This document shows positions 23,728 to 36,177 of a stretch of DNA of 64,000 nucleotides, one piece after another. The notes beneath the pieces are model-generated. The model searched no databases. It was given only the letters and a program-made list of their open reading frames with translations, and had not been told where the DNA came from. A program made the translations under genes and the position numbers. The stretch comes from Saccopteryx bilineata. Its lineage: Eukaryota; Chordata; Mammalia; Chiroptera; Emballonuridae. Every line of letters begins with the position of its first letter. Position 1 is the stretch's first letter. The DNA is taken from the NCBI RefSeq assembly GCF_036850765.1, contig NC_089494.1, positions 53,213,809 to 53,277,808 of the forward strand, given 5' to 3'.

Positions 23728-24370
23728 AAGAGACATATCTAACTTGCAAGGACAAAAGTAGATTCAAAGTGAAAGGTTGGAAAATAATTCTTTAAGCAAA
23801 TAATAACCAAAGAAAAGCAGGTGTAACCATATAGCTCTCTGACAATGCTGACTTCATGATAACAAAGGTAATCAGAGATAAAGATGGATAATTTATAATG
23901 ATAAAGGGGACATTATATTAAGAAGACATAGCACTTCTTAATATATATGCATCAAACCAGAAAGCACCAAAATGTATAAAACATCTACCAATTGACCTAA
24001 AAATAGGAGCAGACAAAAACACGATCATACTTGGAGATTTCAACATACAATTGATGGCTTTTGATAGATCATCCAAACAGAAAATCAATAAACAAATATC
24101 AAACTTATATGACACTCTGAACCAAATGGACATAATAGACATTTATAGGACATTTTATACCAAAATGTCAGATTATACATTCTTCTCCAGTTGGATAGAA
24201 CATTCTCAAGGATAGACCATATGTTGGGTGACAAAACTGACATCAACAAATTCAGAAATATTGAAATTATAACAAGCATATTTTTTGATCATAAAGTTTT
24301 CAAATTAGAATTCAGCTATAAAATAAGTAAAGAAGCCCACAAAAATGTGGAAATTAAACAACATATTTCT

Positions 24371-24421
24371 TTTTTTTTTAACTTTTTTTTTTTTAAGATT
24401 TTATTTATTCATTATAGAGAG

Positions 24422-24466
<45 letters not shown>

Positions 24467-24588
24467 GGGGAGGAGCAGGAAGCATCAACTCCCATATGTG
24501 CCTTGACCAGGCAAGCCCAAGGTTTTGAACCGGCAACCTCAGCGTTTCCAGGTTGACGCTTTATCCACTGCGCCACCACAGGTCAGGC
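24371..24588 (-). repeat. Short-type bat SINE nested in L1 ORF2
   Basis: Antisense copy: head at the right (…tgcgccaccacaggtcaggc), long (GA)n run and T-rich tail at the left. Exact 14-bp duplication aacaacatatttct at 24357-24370 and 24589-24602. Confidence 0.93.
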
Positions 24589-27500
24589 AACAACATATTT
24601 CTAAAAAATGACTGGGTCAAGAAGAAATAAAAGCAGAGATCAAAAGATATATACAGACAAATGAAAATGAAAACATGACATATCAAAATTTCTGGGATGC
24701 AGTGAAAGCAATAATAATAGGGAAGCTTATATTATTACAGGCTTATATCCAGAAACAAGAGAGATTCCAAGTAAACAACCTAACATCAAATCTTAAGGAA
24801 CTAGAAAAAGAACAAAGGCAACCCAAAGTAAGCAGTAGAAAAGAAATAGTAAAAATTAAAGCAGAACTAAGTGAAATAGAAAACAAAAGAACTATAGAAA
24901 AAATTAATACAACAAAGTGCTGGTTCTTTGAAGAGATTAATAAAATTGACAAACTACTGGTTTAGTCTCACTAAGGAAAAAAGAGAGAGGACTTATAAGA
25001 ACAAAATTCAAAATGTAAGAGGAGAAATTACCATAGACATCATGGATATACAAAGGATCATAGTAGAATATTGTGAAAGATTATATGCCACCAAATTCAA
25101 CAATGCAGAGGAAATGGATGAATTCTTAGACCTGTATAATCTTCTGAGACTGAATCACAAAAAAGTGGAAGACCTAAATAGACCTGTAAGCAAGGAGAAA
25201 ATAGAAACAACTATCAAAAACCTCCCTACAAACAAAAGTCCAGGACCAGATGGCTACACTGGTGAATTCTACTAAACATTCAAAGAAGAGTTGGTACCTA
25301 TTTTTCTCAAAGTCTTCCAAAAAATAAAAGAAGAAGCAATACTACCCAACACATTTTATGAGGCCAACATAACCCCAATACCAAAACCAGGCAAGGACAA
25401 CAAATAAAAAAGAAAACTACAGACCTGTTTCTAATGAATACAGATTAAAAATTTCTAAACAAAACACTAGCCAATTAAATACAACACTTTAAAAAAATAA
25501 TACACCATGAGCAAGTGGGATTCTTTCCAGGAGCACAAGGATGGTTCAACATATGGAAATCAATCAATATAATACACCACATCAACAAAACAAAGAACAT
25601 AAATCATACGATCCCATCAATAGGTGCAGAAAAGGCATTTGATAAGATACAACATCCTTTTATGTTTAAAACACCCAGTAAAATTGGAACAGATAGAAAG
25701 TACCTTAACATAATAAAGGCCATATATGACAAACCACCATCTAATATCATACTAAATGGTGAAAAAGAAATGAAGGCTTTTACTCTAAAATCAGGGACAA
25801 GGCAAGACTGCCCACTCTCCGCTCTTATTCAACATAGTTCTGGAAGTTTTAGCCAAAGCAGTCAGGCAAGAGAAAGAAATAAAAGGCATCCATATTGGGA
25901 AAGAAGAAATAAAGGTATCACTTTTTGCAGATGACATGATCCCGTATGCAGAAAATCCCAAAGACTCCACTAGAAAACAATTAGAAACAATAAGCCAATA
26001 CAGTAAAGTCACAGGATACAAAATCAATATTCAAAAGTCTACTACTATACTTCAATGATTAAATATCAAAAAATGAACTAAAAAGAAGCAATTCTTTTTA
26101 CAGTTGCAACAACAACAACAACAACAACAACAAAATATCTAGAAATAAACTTAACAGAGAATGTGAAGGACCTATATACTGAGAACTACAAAACATTATT
26201 GAAAGAAATTGAAAAAGACACAATGAAAAGGAAAAATATTCCATGTTCATGGGTTGAAGAAATCAACGTAGTTAAAATGGCCATATTACCCAAAGCAATA
26301 TACAAATTAAATGCAATTCCTGTCAAAATTCTTATGTCATTTTTTAAAAGAATAGAACAAAAAATCACCAGGTTTGTATGGAACCAAAAAAAAAAAAAAA
26401 TCCTGAATAGCCAAACCAATTTGAGGAAAAAGAATGAAGTCAGAAATATCACACTACCTGACTTCAAATTATACTATAGTACCACATTAATAAAAACAAC
26501 ATGATATTGGCAGAAAAAGATGTATAGATCAATGGAACAGAATTGAGAGCCCAGAAATAAAACCACATGTATATGAACAAATCATCTTTTACAAAGGAGC
26601 CAAAATCACACAACGGAGAAAAGAAAGCCTTCTCAACAAATGGTGCTGGGAAAATTGGAAAACCACATGCAAAAGAATGAAACTTGACTACTGTTGCCTC
26701 CCCTGCACAAAAATTAATTCAAAATGGATCAAAGACCTAAATATAAGATCTGAAACAATAAATTACATAGAAGAAAACATAGATATTAAGCTCATGGACC
26801 TTGGCCAGAGAGAACAATTTATGAATTTAACCCAAAGGAGAGGGAAGTAAAGGCAAAAATAAATAAATGGGACTATACCAAACTAAAAAGCTTCTGCACA
26901 GAAAAAGAAACTGACAACAAAACAAAAAGGCAGCCAACTAAATGAGAGATAATATTTGCAAACAACATCTCTGATAAGGGGTTAATATCCAAAATATATG
27001 AAGAACTCACAAAGCTCAGCAACAAACAAGCAAACTATCCAATTAAAAAATGGGGAGAGGACCTGAACAGAACTTCTCTCAAGAGGACATACAAATGGTC
27101 AATAGATGTATGAAAAGATGCTCATCTTCACTAGTTATTTGAGAAATGCAAATCAACACTACAATCAGATACCACCTCATACCTGTCAGATTGGCTATTA
27201 TCAACAAGACGAGTAATAACAAGTGTTGAAGAGGCTGTGGAGAAAAAGGAACCCTCATTCATTGCTAGTGGGAATGCAAATAAGTACAACAATTATGGAA
27301 GAAAGTATGGTGGTTTCTCAAAAAAATTAAGAATAAAATTGCCATATAACCCAGCAATGTCTCTATTGGGTATCCATCCCCAAAACTTAGAAACATTGGT
27401 ATGTAAAGACATAGTCACTCCCATGTTCATTGCAGCATTGTTCACAGTGGCCAAGACAGAAACAACCAAAGTGTCCCTTGATAGAGGATTGGATAAAGAA

Positions 27501-27663
27501 GATGTGATACATATATACAATGAAATGCTACTCAGCCATAAGAAATAATGACATAGTGACATTTACAACAACATAGATGGACCTTGAGAACATTATACTG
27601 AGTGAAATAAGTAAATTAGAAAAAGCTAAGAACTATGTGATTTCACACATAGGTGGGATATAA

Positions 27664-27950
27664 AACTGAGACTTATGGACATAGATAAAAGTGAACTGGT
27701 TACCAGGGGGAAGGGGATGTGGGGGAGGATGTTGGGGGAGGGGGTGGGAGGAAAGATATAAAGAGGGGCAAATATAAATTGACAGAAAATGATTTGACTT
27801 TAGGTGATGGGCATACCACATAATCGACAGTTCAAAAGGTATAGAAATATTTACCTGAAAACTATGTACTTTTATTGATCAATGTCACCATGTTAAAGTT
27901 AATTTTCTAAATATAATTTAAGAACTAAAATTATTAATAAAAATATAAAG
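27664..27950 (+). repeat. LINE-1 3'UTR (copy 1)
   Basis: Follows the ORF2 stop. Has the G-rich run (27707-27750) and 'caccatgttaaagtt...ttattaataaaaata' end that parallel the intact element's 3'UTR. The poly(A) tail has decayed. Confidence 0.8.
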
Positions 27951-29216
27951 CTCTGTCTATAAATAGTTGACATTCTGTCTTGTCTTTTTTCTTTTATTAT
28001 AGAATCCAAATGAGTTTGTAAGGCTCTTACCACATATTTATATGAGTGAATAAAATTGACAGTGGTTATGCTTTTAGACAAATAGATGATAAAAGGTTAC
28101 CTTAGCTTAGGAGATAGCCTAGAAAAATACCAACTTCAAATGATAATACATGATTTATGGACAACTCAGTAAATGATTTTGTTTGATCCTCTGGAACCCA
28201 CTTCAAATGATTTTTTTTTAAACAAATGTACATTTCTTAAGGATTTAACAAAATCACCAAACTAAGAGGCATTATTATTCCCTGATTATATAACTGCTGA
28301 AGTGCCATTATCTGAAATTTGTTCAAATACTGGCATAAAATGCATTGCAAAAGATTGTTCAGAAAGCCCTCCTGGTGATCGAAAGTTTATGTAAGTTAAG
28401 CAGAGGTTTTTATTATTTATGTATAGCAAAGAAAGTTTTGGATAATTGTTAAGGTTTTTGTTCCGTTTGTTCCCGAGTTTTGTTCCTGGTGGTAGTGTTC
28501 TGATGTTTTTCGCTCTTGAAGCTTGCTGTGATGAATAGGATGAGAGTGGCACAGAGTAGATGTTCTACACAATAAATAAAGTGTGATTGAAAAGCCCGCC
28601 GGTCCCCTGTCCATTTGCCACCACCATAATAGAACTGGGCATTGCACTGCCTGACACTCGTTTTGAGCCTGGAAATTGTGTAATTCCCCCACACAATTAA
28701 GTATCAGAGTAACAAAGGCAGCACTAATGACTTTTTGGCATGTAGATATCTCTTGTCACAAATTCTCTTTGAGAATCAGATTTTATTTAAAAACATTTTC
28801 ACTGGATAAATAATAAAATTCACTTGGTATTATTTAGAAATATAACACTAAATAACAGTTCGTGGTTCACAAAAGCACATAATAGGAAGGAAAATTGTTT
28901 CTCCTCTAAGTGAATTTCATTCACAAGGTAAATATTCTTCTCTTGATCCATGGTCTATTTTAAGATCATGTAAGCAAGGGTTCTAATTTATCTGATGATT
29001 TTTTAACCCTAAACCAGTTACATCAATAGATCAGACAGTTAAAATCAGAATTCCAGGAAGATTGATACAATCTTGTTGTAAGAAATTTTATGTAAGGTTT
29101 AGATTTGATAGTCAAAAAGTATACTTAGATCTTCATTTATCCATTTATCATCCATCCATTTATTCATTCACTGTCACCTGCTCACTCAATAAAATATTCT
29201 GAACTTTTAAACAAGC
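27951..29216. other. No recognisable feature
   Basis: Overlapping antisense open frames of 80-91 aa at 28286-28694 have no domain features and are not supported. Confidence 0.4.
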
Positions 29217-29231
29217 TTGATGCTTGTTTTT

Positions 29232-29563
29232 ATTTATTTTTATATCTTTTATTTATTTATTTATTGACAGAGACAGAGAGAAACCGAGAGAGGGACAGAT
29301 AGGGACAGACAGGAAGGGAGAGAGATGAGAAGCATCAATTCTTCATTGTGGCACCTTAGTTGTTTATTTATTGCTTTCTCATATGTGCTTGACCAGGGAC
29401 TACAGCAGACCCTTTTGCTCAAGCCAGCAACCTTGGACTCAAGCTGTTGAGCCTTGCTCAAACCAGATGAGCCCTTGCTCAACTCAATGACCTTGGAGTT
29501 TCCTACCTGTGTCCTCCGCATCTCAGTCTGATGCTCTATCTACTGCGCCACTGCCTCATCAAG
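29232..29563 (-). repeat. Bat SINE (long tRNA type C), antisense
   Basis: Same modules as 23374-23727 in antisense ('gctcaaaccagatgagcccttgctcaa', 'ctactgcgccactgcctcatcaag'). Flanked by imperfect repeats gatgcttgtttt / aatgcttgcttt, the likely target duplication. Confidence 0.85.
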
Positions 29564-29810
29564 CAATGCTTGCTTTTTAGATGAATGGAAAGATTAACAG
29601 TTGTTAACCTTAGGAAGCAGGGCACTTAAAAGCTAATGAAACATTGGCACAAATAATCACATAAATAATTAGACATATATATTTATGTACTTGATGTTAA
29701 ATATTTATATATGCACACATAATCATGATGTGCATACAACTTGGTTCCTGACTTCATTTTTATTACCTTTTATTAATTGCTGTTGTATTTTTCTTTATAT
29801 ATTATGTTTT

Positions 29811-30078
29811 TAAAATTTATTTTTATTTTGTTAAGTGAGAGGAGGAGAGATAAACAGACTCCTGCATGCGCCCCTTCTTGAAATCTACCCTGCAACTCCT
29901 ATCTGAGGCTGATGCTCGAATCAGCTGAGCTATCCTAAGCTCCTGGAGCTCAGACCAATTGAGCCACTGGCTGCAGAAGGGAAAGATAAGCAGATGGTCA
30001 GTACCCTGACCCGGGATTGGACCCAGGACTTCCGCAAACTGGGTCGATGCCCTAACCACTGAGCAAACTGGTCAAGGC
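29811..30078 (-). repeat. tRNA-derived bat SINE (older long type, shortened)
   Basis: Antisense element with head at the right end (gaccagtttgctcagtggtt in its own sense) and (TTTTA) tail at the left. Exact duplication tatatattatgtttt at 29796-29810 and 30079-30093. Confidence 0.88.
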
Positions 30079-30093
30079 TATATATTATGTTTT

Positions 30094-31179
30094 AAATGGT
30101 AACATAGTTTACCTTGCTGTTTCTCTCCTGCTGGACAGTTGTGTTGTTTATAATTTAGGGCTGTTATAAAATAAAATTAGAAAACATTTCCCATATTTTC
30201 TATTGTTCCTTACATATTTCTGGAAGTAGTTATGCTGGTGAAATCTAAATTTCAAGTGACTAAATTTTCAATCACCTCCTCTTATTTTCAAACCTACATC
30301 TAGCACCTCCACACCAGTTGTTTCTCCACTCTACTGGAACTTCCAACTCACTGGCCCTTTACACTATCCTTCTTGTTTGCCTTTGCTCCTCGCATATACT
30401 CACATTCCTTTAACGAGCTCAGGGGCAATAGTCCATTTTTATATCCCTTGCTTGCATATTCATTAACTCCCAGTCCTTTTTGTGTGTACACTTCCAGGAA
30501 ATTCCACCTACACTCTGCCTTCCCTTCTGTTACAGGGAACAATTATTCTGTTTGGGCTCTTGTCTAAGGTCACAACCCTACCCCCAACTGTGCAATAAAG
30601 TCATGCAACCTCTGCTTGAATACCTCCACTTATGAGGAGTTCACTAGCATTCACATAAAGTTCAATTCATCTTTTTGAATAGCTCTAACATTTGACTCTC
30701 AACTTTGAAATGTAGTAAGACCTCCTAAATGCTGAATAGGTAAGAAAAAAAAATTTTTAAAACCCCTCCCAAATGCTAAAAATATTTCATTCTAACTATA
30801 GAAAAAAAGAAAGAATTACCACTGACTCAAAATGTTAAGGGCTGATTTGATCATTATGGAGAAACACAGGGGAATGAATGGTATGCAAGTTTCTCTGTCC
30901 CTGCAAAGGAAGAGCCTGGTTTAAAGTGTAGTTTTAAGCAACAGAGATTGTGAGATTAGCTAGTGAGGAAAGGGCATCCTAGAATGGGAGAAAAGTGGCT
31001 ATGTTGCATAAGGCACAGAAAAGCATTTACATCGCCTTATAGTCCAATCTATTCTCTAATCTTTTAGATTTTGCTGCTTCAGAGCAGGTAGTACAGGGCC
31101 GCAGTGATTGCCCTATTACATTCAAGTGGGTCAGAATGAGAAAGTCTCATATTACTGATAGGCAGCATCTGTGTGGTGA
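30094..31179. other. No gene; possible ancient repeat at 30590-30720
   Basis: 'tcatgcaacctctgcttgaatacctccacttatgaggagttcac' resembles a mammal-wide ancient repeat whose name I am not sure of. Nothing else recognised. Confidence 0.35.
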
Positions 31180-31410
31180 GTAAGAGTATTGCCTGTAGAG
31201 TCAGGTCAATGTGGCTGTGAACTGGCTCCACTCCTTGGTGAAGCTGAGTGACCAAAAAAAGATAGTTTATCTCTGGTCTTAGTTTCCTCATTGATAAGTG
31301 GGCTAAGAATAACAGGGCTTTTCAAAGAAGCAATAAATAAAACAACATATGCCCAACATTAAAGCAGTTCTTGACACTTGGTAAACATTTGATAAATGTT
31401 TATTACTTTT
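31180..31410 (+). repeat. MIR SINE remnant
   Basis: 'agagtcaggtcaatgtggctgtgaactggctcc', 'agctgagtgaccaaa', 'cttagtttcctcattgataagtggg' and 'agcagttcttgacacttggtaaac' follow the MIR order. Confidence 0.75.
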
Positions 31411-31419
31411 CATGAATTT

Positions 31420-31535
31420 AATTCAGCAGACATTTACTTAATACTTTCTATATTCCAGATATTATACTAGATGATGGGAATACAGAAGTAAACATACACA
31501 TTTTGGCTTTCATGGAGCTTATATTCTAGTGGAAA
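31420..31535 (-). repeat. L2 LINE remnant (antisense)
   Basis: 'cagcagacatttacttaatactttctatattcc...ggcttt-catggagcttatattctagtgga' is antisense L2 3' end. The sequence after the microsatellites (about 31836-31870, 'actatggtaagtgctat') may be its continuation. Confidence 0.65.
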
Positions 31536-31540
31536 AAGTC

Positions 31541-31835
31541 TCTCTCTATTTCTCTCTCTCTCTCTATATATATATACACACACACAAAAAAAGGGGGATA
31601 TTTTACTGCTTCCTATTCATTTTGAAATATCTCTTAATTTTTGTGAGCAGTATATATATATATACACACACACATATATATATGATATATGTGATATATG
31701 TAATATATATAATATATAATATATATATGCAAGCACCCATAGCCTTACATAAGCTACACACACGTGATGCTGCCATGAGCTCACACACTAATCAGTATAT
31801 GTATATAAACATATATATACACAAACATATGAGAC
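31541..31835. repeat. Microsatellite cluster (CT)n, (TA)n, (CA)n
   Basis: CT then TA then CA at 31541-31586, a second TA-CA-TA cluster at 31650-31728, and TA-rich sequence at 31795-31825. The open frames here (YIYIHTH-type proteins) only translate these runs. Confidence 0.9.
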
Positions 31836-31870
31836 TATGGTAAGTGCTATTATAATTTTAATAATAAGGG

Positions 31871-32300
31871 ATTTGTGCCACAGACCAGCGTGGCTAGTAG
31901 TTCCAGGTCCTGAGGGAAAACGATGCGGAATGAAGAAAATAGACTTAAAGAGAAAAAGGATGGGATTGGGAGGCCTCTGCAAGCTGATGGCAAGTCAGAG
32001 TGAAACAGCCCCCGGTTTGCTTTATTATATATATATATAGCCATATCAAAATAAGGAAGTCCCCATACAAAGTCACACATCTGAGGCATAAACAGGAATC
32101 CATTTAAGGCATAAACAGGAATCCCCCCACCCTGCACTCAGCTTCAATGCCAATATGGAGGTGGTGGGGAGGAGAACTTAGCATTTTACTAAGCCTTGAA
32201 CTTACAAAGGCTTTGCCACTTGCAGTCTCCCACAGATATGTATTTCTAATAGTGTAAACATAAAACTTGTTTTCTATAATTGTCCATCATTATATATTTA
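31871..32300. other. No recognisable feature
   Basis: Includes a 14-bp TA run at 32025-32038 and a direct repeat 'ggcataaacaggaatcc' (32084-32100 and 32108-32124). Confidence 0.4.
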
Positions 32301-33173
32301 CTAGAAAGCCTGGCGGTCATACAAAATGATCTCTGTTCTAGATATTATAAATTGTAATTAAAATGATTTGTGCAAAGGTGTCTGCTAATTCAAACTGAAT
32401 TACCCAGGGCAGGCAGTGAGGATGCCCCTTTGCTTACTGCCCCACGGGGTTTCCCCCTTCTACTTGCTTAATTGCTTAAAGTAGAGTGCAATGAAGGAAA
32501 CCACTGGCGGTACATTTCTTAAGAGCCACCGCTAGCTCAATAAATAAAGGTGATTTAAATAATAACATGTTAATTCACATGTCAAAGATCTCTTTGTACA
32601 CAACATTTCTTGTGTAGATCTTTCCATCATTTTTAAGCTCGCCTTGCAGAGGACCATCAATTATTTTTAATTTTACGTCCGTTCTTTCACGAACTCTTGA
32701 ACAGGCAACATAAAGTTGACTGTGTCCAAGTGCAGGCTCAGGTAAAAAAATGCCAACACACTTAAGCGTTTGGCCCTGAGACTTATTGATGGTCATAGCA
32801 AAGGCAAGTTTTACAGGAAATTGTCTACGTCTCAATTGAAATGGCAACCCTGTTTGAGATGGAGCCAAATCAATTCTTGGAATGACATGTATTTCACCTT
32901 TTGAGGAGCCAGTCAAAGACTTAGCTATTATGACATTATTTTTCAATTGGAGAACCTCTAGTCTTGTACCATTGCAAAGACCCCTTCTGGTGTTAAGATT
33001 TCTTAACAGCATAATAATTGCTCCAATCTTTAACCTCAATTTGTGAGGTGGCATGCCAGAAGGCGGGACTATTTGAATGCCGTGGCAACTTCACCCCATT
33101 GGCTAGTATAGTTATGCAAGCAACCAATAAGCTATCGGTGACAAACAGACACTTAAGCCGCATATATTAAAGA
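32301..33173 (-). mobile_element. Short Helitron derivative (proposed ends)
   Basis: Contains an open Helitron helicase C-terminus (32575-33054, minus strand). Proposed ends on the minus strand: 5' TC at 33173-33172 (TCTTTAATATATGCGG) preceded by A, and 3' CTAG at 32304-32301 followed by T, which fits Helitron insertion between A and T with 5'-TC and CTRR-3'. Only about 115 bp precede the helicase fragment, so replication (Rep) and most helicase domains are missing, probably by internal deletion. I see only a weak hairpin near the 3' end, so the ends are tentative; the helicase identity is solid. Confidence 0.6.
32575..33054 (-). pseudogene. Helitron helicase, C-terminal fragment (159 aa, open)
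   Basis: The predicted 159 aa match the end of the PIF1-type helicase domain of Helitron RepHel proteins. Residues 1-7 are MPPHKLR, the usual (G)MPPHKL block. LLRNL at 16-20 and LCNGTRL at 26-32 follow. Residues 83-97 hold helicase motif V (LAFAMTINKSQGQTL) and 113-122 motif VI (QLYVACSRVR). In full proteins this helicase unwinds DNA during rolling-circle transposition. Walker A and B motifs (motifs I-II) and the HUH nuclease are absent, so the fragment cannot work alone. There are no stops or frameshifts over 159 codons, suggesting a fairly recent insertion. The Met may be internal rather than a true start: the upstream codons also read SG, as in full proteins. Confidence 0.88.
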
Positions 33174-33314
33174 TACATATTTTTTAACTTCTTTGGCTCC
33201 TTTAGCAAAATAGCCTCATTTCAAAACTTCTCAGTCACTTTTTGTTATTAAATTAATACCTTTTATTTCTTTATGACTTAGTTCTGTTAATTTTATATTC
33301 AATTTAAAACTCTT

Positions 33315-33487
33315 AGCTCTAGCCAGGTAGCTCAGTTGGTTAGAGCGTTATCCCAATATACCAAGGTTGTAGGTGTGATCCCTGGTCAGGACACATAAGA
33401 AACAACCAGTGAGTGCACAAATGGCTGGAACAACAAATTGGTGCCTCTCTCTCTCCTTTCCTTTTTCTTTAGAATTAATCAATAAAT
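33315..33487 (+). repeat. Ves-like tRNA-derived SINE
   Basis: Head 'agccaggtagctcagttggttagagcg' with A and B box remnants, then a CT-rich part and 'aatcaataaataaa' tail. Target duplication aaaactctt at 33306-33314 and 33488-33496. A different family from the other SINEs in the window and closer to classic bat Ves. Confidence 0.85.
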
Positions 33488-33657
33488 AAAACTCTTCCCA
33501 TACCTCCCATAACCCTAAGTGCAATAGAGGAAGGCTTTAAAAGTGTCCCCAAGTGACTACAAGATTCAGGTGATGGCTCTAGCAGGGAAGGAGGGGAGGG
33601 AATGCAGCCTTCCCTCAAAAGTGAACTTCTTCTCACATCAACCATTCTTTTATTCTG

Positions 33658-33660
<3 letters not shown>

Positions 33661-33697
<37 letters not shown>
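33661..33697. repeat. (TG)n microsatellite
   Basis: 37 bp uninterrupted TG run. Two open frames with CVCVCV protein derive from it. Confidence 0.97.
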
Positions 33698-33699
<2 letters not shown>

Positions 33700-34084
33700 C
33701 AGTAATTCTGCTCTACTCATTAGCACTTTTTCAGAAAGTGCTTCAAGGAGGGGGCTATCTCTAACAGATAGAACCCTCTCAGATCTGAAAACTCTGAATA
33801 TGTTTTTTAAAATTACAGTTTACATTCAATATTATTTTGTATTAGTTTCTGACATTCAGCCTGAGTATATTTTTGTACTTGGTACTTTTCTTCTCATCAT
33901 GGTCTTTAAGCAACCTATGAAGTTTACAGCTCTTGGCACCATTCTGTCTTCCATGTTACATAAAATGAGTGTTACTTTGCCGTAAAGTATTTATTCTGGT
34001 AGTTACTTTTCTTCATCCTAATAGTGCTGAATGTTTAATTGCAAAAGTTTCTTGTAATTGAGATGGGAAAAGAATCTACACTAT
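33700..34084. other. No recognisable feature
   Basis: No repeat or gene recognised. Confidence 0.4.
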
Positions 34085-34162
34085 AATTTTTTTTATTTTT
34101 ATTAAATTTACTGTGGTGACATTGGTTAAAAAGGTTTTACAAGTTTTAGGTCTACACTTGAT
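34085..34162 (-). repeat. LINE-1 3' end fragment (antisense)
   Basis: 'ttattaaatttactgtggtgacattggttaaaaaggtttt' is the antisense L1 3' terminus, like 3862 and 53546. Interrupted or ended by the SINE at 34163. Confidence 0.65.
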
Positions 34163-34530
34163 TTTTTTTTGTCTTTTTCTGAAGTGAAAAGCAAGGAGGC
34201 AAAGAGACTGACTCCCACATGCGCCGGACCGGGGATCCACACAGCAAGCCCATTAGGGGGCGATGCTCTGCCCATCTGGGCTGTTGCTTCGTTGCAACTT
34301 GAGCTATTCTAGTGCCTGAGGTGGAAGCCATGAAGCCATCCTCAGTACCCGGGCCAACTTTGCTCCAGTGGAGTTTTGGCTGTGGGAGGGGAAGAGAGAG
34401 ATAGAAAGAAAGGAAAAGGGGAGGGGTGGAGCAGCAGATGGGCACTTCTCCTGTGTGCCCTGACTGGAAATTGAACCCGGGATTTCCACATGCTGGGCCT
34501 ATGCTCTACCATGGAGCTAATCAGCCAGGG
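34163..34530 (-). repeat. Long-type bat SINE, antisense
   Basis: Head at right (gccctggctgattagctcc in its sense), body and 3' module as in 62743-63106. Imperfect duplication ctacacttgattt / ctacactcgaatt flanks it. Confidence 0.9.
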
Positions 34531-36149
34531 CCTACACTCGAATTTTGAAAGATATTTTGCTCTCCATATGAAACAGATGTGGTAGAATCATTTTTGCTTG
34601 CTTACCAATGGCAACAGACAGAACTCATATATAGTCAATGCCATTTTCTATAGAAGGTTATATTGACTTTATTCCCTATGTATATAAAGGCATCAAGTGA
34701 CTTCTGCAGTAAAAGCCTTTGTAACGACTGATGGTTAAATAAATACAAATGAAAAATTGGAATGTAAGATGTGATTATATTACAATGTTTAATATATCTA
34801 GCACATATGATTTATACTTTATTAAATGAATTCAGAGTATAATAGAAACTAAAATGTACTATGTATTTCTTTTCTTTAAACTCTTTTTGCAGCATTTAGT
34901 ATGTGCCAATCTGCACATTAGTGCATTTCCATCCCTTGAGACTAGATCTAAATGAGTCATATGTCCCAAACCTACCTGTTTTCCTCCCTGCCTCGCTCCC
35001 TTCCCGTCTTCCTCTCTTCTTTCCTGCTGTTCCTTTTTCATGAAGAAAAGGGTAAAAGTAGATCTGCAAACTGACACTAACGATTCTGTCAATTAGGGTT
35101 TTAATTAGAGCTTTTACTTTTCAATGTAACTTGTAAAACCCAAACATCTAAGAATTGTTTTGATTGCCAGTGTGGATAAGCTGTCAACATAACTATCTTT
35201 AGATGCACATTTAAGTGGGAGTAAATGTAAAGACAGGCATATTACTTTTGCATCCCTGAGAATGTCTACAGTTGCTGTTTTTAATAGAAGTAAAGTTTAC
35301 TTTTCATGTTTTTAATTAGCCTATAAAAATTCTAATCCAGGTACTTCATTTTTACATGGCCTAATAAACATAATTGGAAACAATCATGGCTTATTACATA
35401 GAATTAACATTGAAATCTTTTTGAGTTTGAAGTACTTAAGGCTTTTATTCTTTCTCCTTATTTCTAACTAAATGGGATCAGTAGGAGTTTATATATTAAT
35501 GTATGTGTATGTGGTTTCAGTAATTTCAAGTTAAATAAAGCTTTATCAATTAAATGTATCATGTTTTGAAGTGAGGTGGCATACATTTTCTGTTATAAAA
35601 TAATACAAGATAGGAGTCATTATCAAACATTGTGACACTATAATTTTAGTTTGGATAAGAGACATCAAGTCTCCAAAGGCCAGGCTCAGGGTCAATAATC
35701 TTTTAAAAGCGAATAGCTAAATTCAAGATCCCTTTGTTTCTTTCATGAGAGATGTAAGGTGTTTACTGTATCAGCCTCTACAGGGGAATTAGGACACGAT
35801 AAATTATATAGAAAAAGGACTACTTTCCCAAACTAAGAAAAAAGTTCATGTTGGCCATGAAATTGTACAAATTTTTCTAAACAAATACACTGGTGATATT
35901 CCAATCCTAATCTGGTTTGGACTAAAAAGTATTTGCATAGAAAAATGACATGGGGAAAAATCAAGACATATAGAAATGCTCCGGAAATGGGTGTTGTATA
36001 CACATGGCATGCACATATATCTCCCCCCTCCTCTGTCCATGTCAGGCATTATTAATCCATCATAGCACCCATTCCCACTGAGGCTGGGCATGATCCCAGC
36101 ACTGTGCTCCAGGCATTCACTGCCAATCTGTTAGAATTAGAAAGAACTT
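34531..36149. other. No recognisable feature
   Basis: 1.6 kb with no open frame over 80 codons that carries any recognisable domain. Confidence 0.4.
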
Positions 36150-36177
36150 GTGTGTGTGTGTGTGTATGTGTGTGTGT
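36150..36177. repeat. (TG)n microsatellite, short
   Basis: TG run with one TA interruption. Confidence 0.9.

Larger units (their letters stand above)
23238..27663 (+). pseudogene. L1 ORF2: LINE-1 ORF2 pseudogene (copy 1) with two nested SINEs
   Basis: Co-linear with the intact ORF2 at 55347-59174. It keeps readable pieces of the endonuclease domain (RIDHMLG), the reverse transcriptase domain ([24 protein letters not shown], [11 protein letters not shown] with G to D, LFADDM in another frame) and the C-terminal domain (AALFTVAKT). It is destroyed by SINEs at 23374-23727 and 24371-24588, by stop codons such as TAG at 24963 and TAA at 25273, and by frameshifts. A (CAA)n run sits at about 26107-26133. 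Non-functional. Confidence 0.93.

Noticed and set aside
20350..27960. Target duplication 'agctctgt' for L1 copy 1 (20365 and 27948)
   Set aside because: Only about 8 bp match in AT-rich sequence, and the left end is not otherwise supported as the L1 start.
31529..31843. 104-aa open frame
   Set aside because: Runs through TA/CA microsatellites; low-complexity peptide.
33543..33985. 73-aa and 127-aa open frames with CVCVCVC
   Set aside because: Product of the TG microsatellite at 33661-33697.
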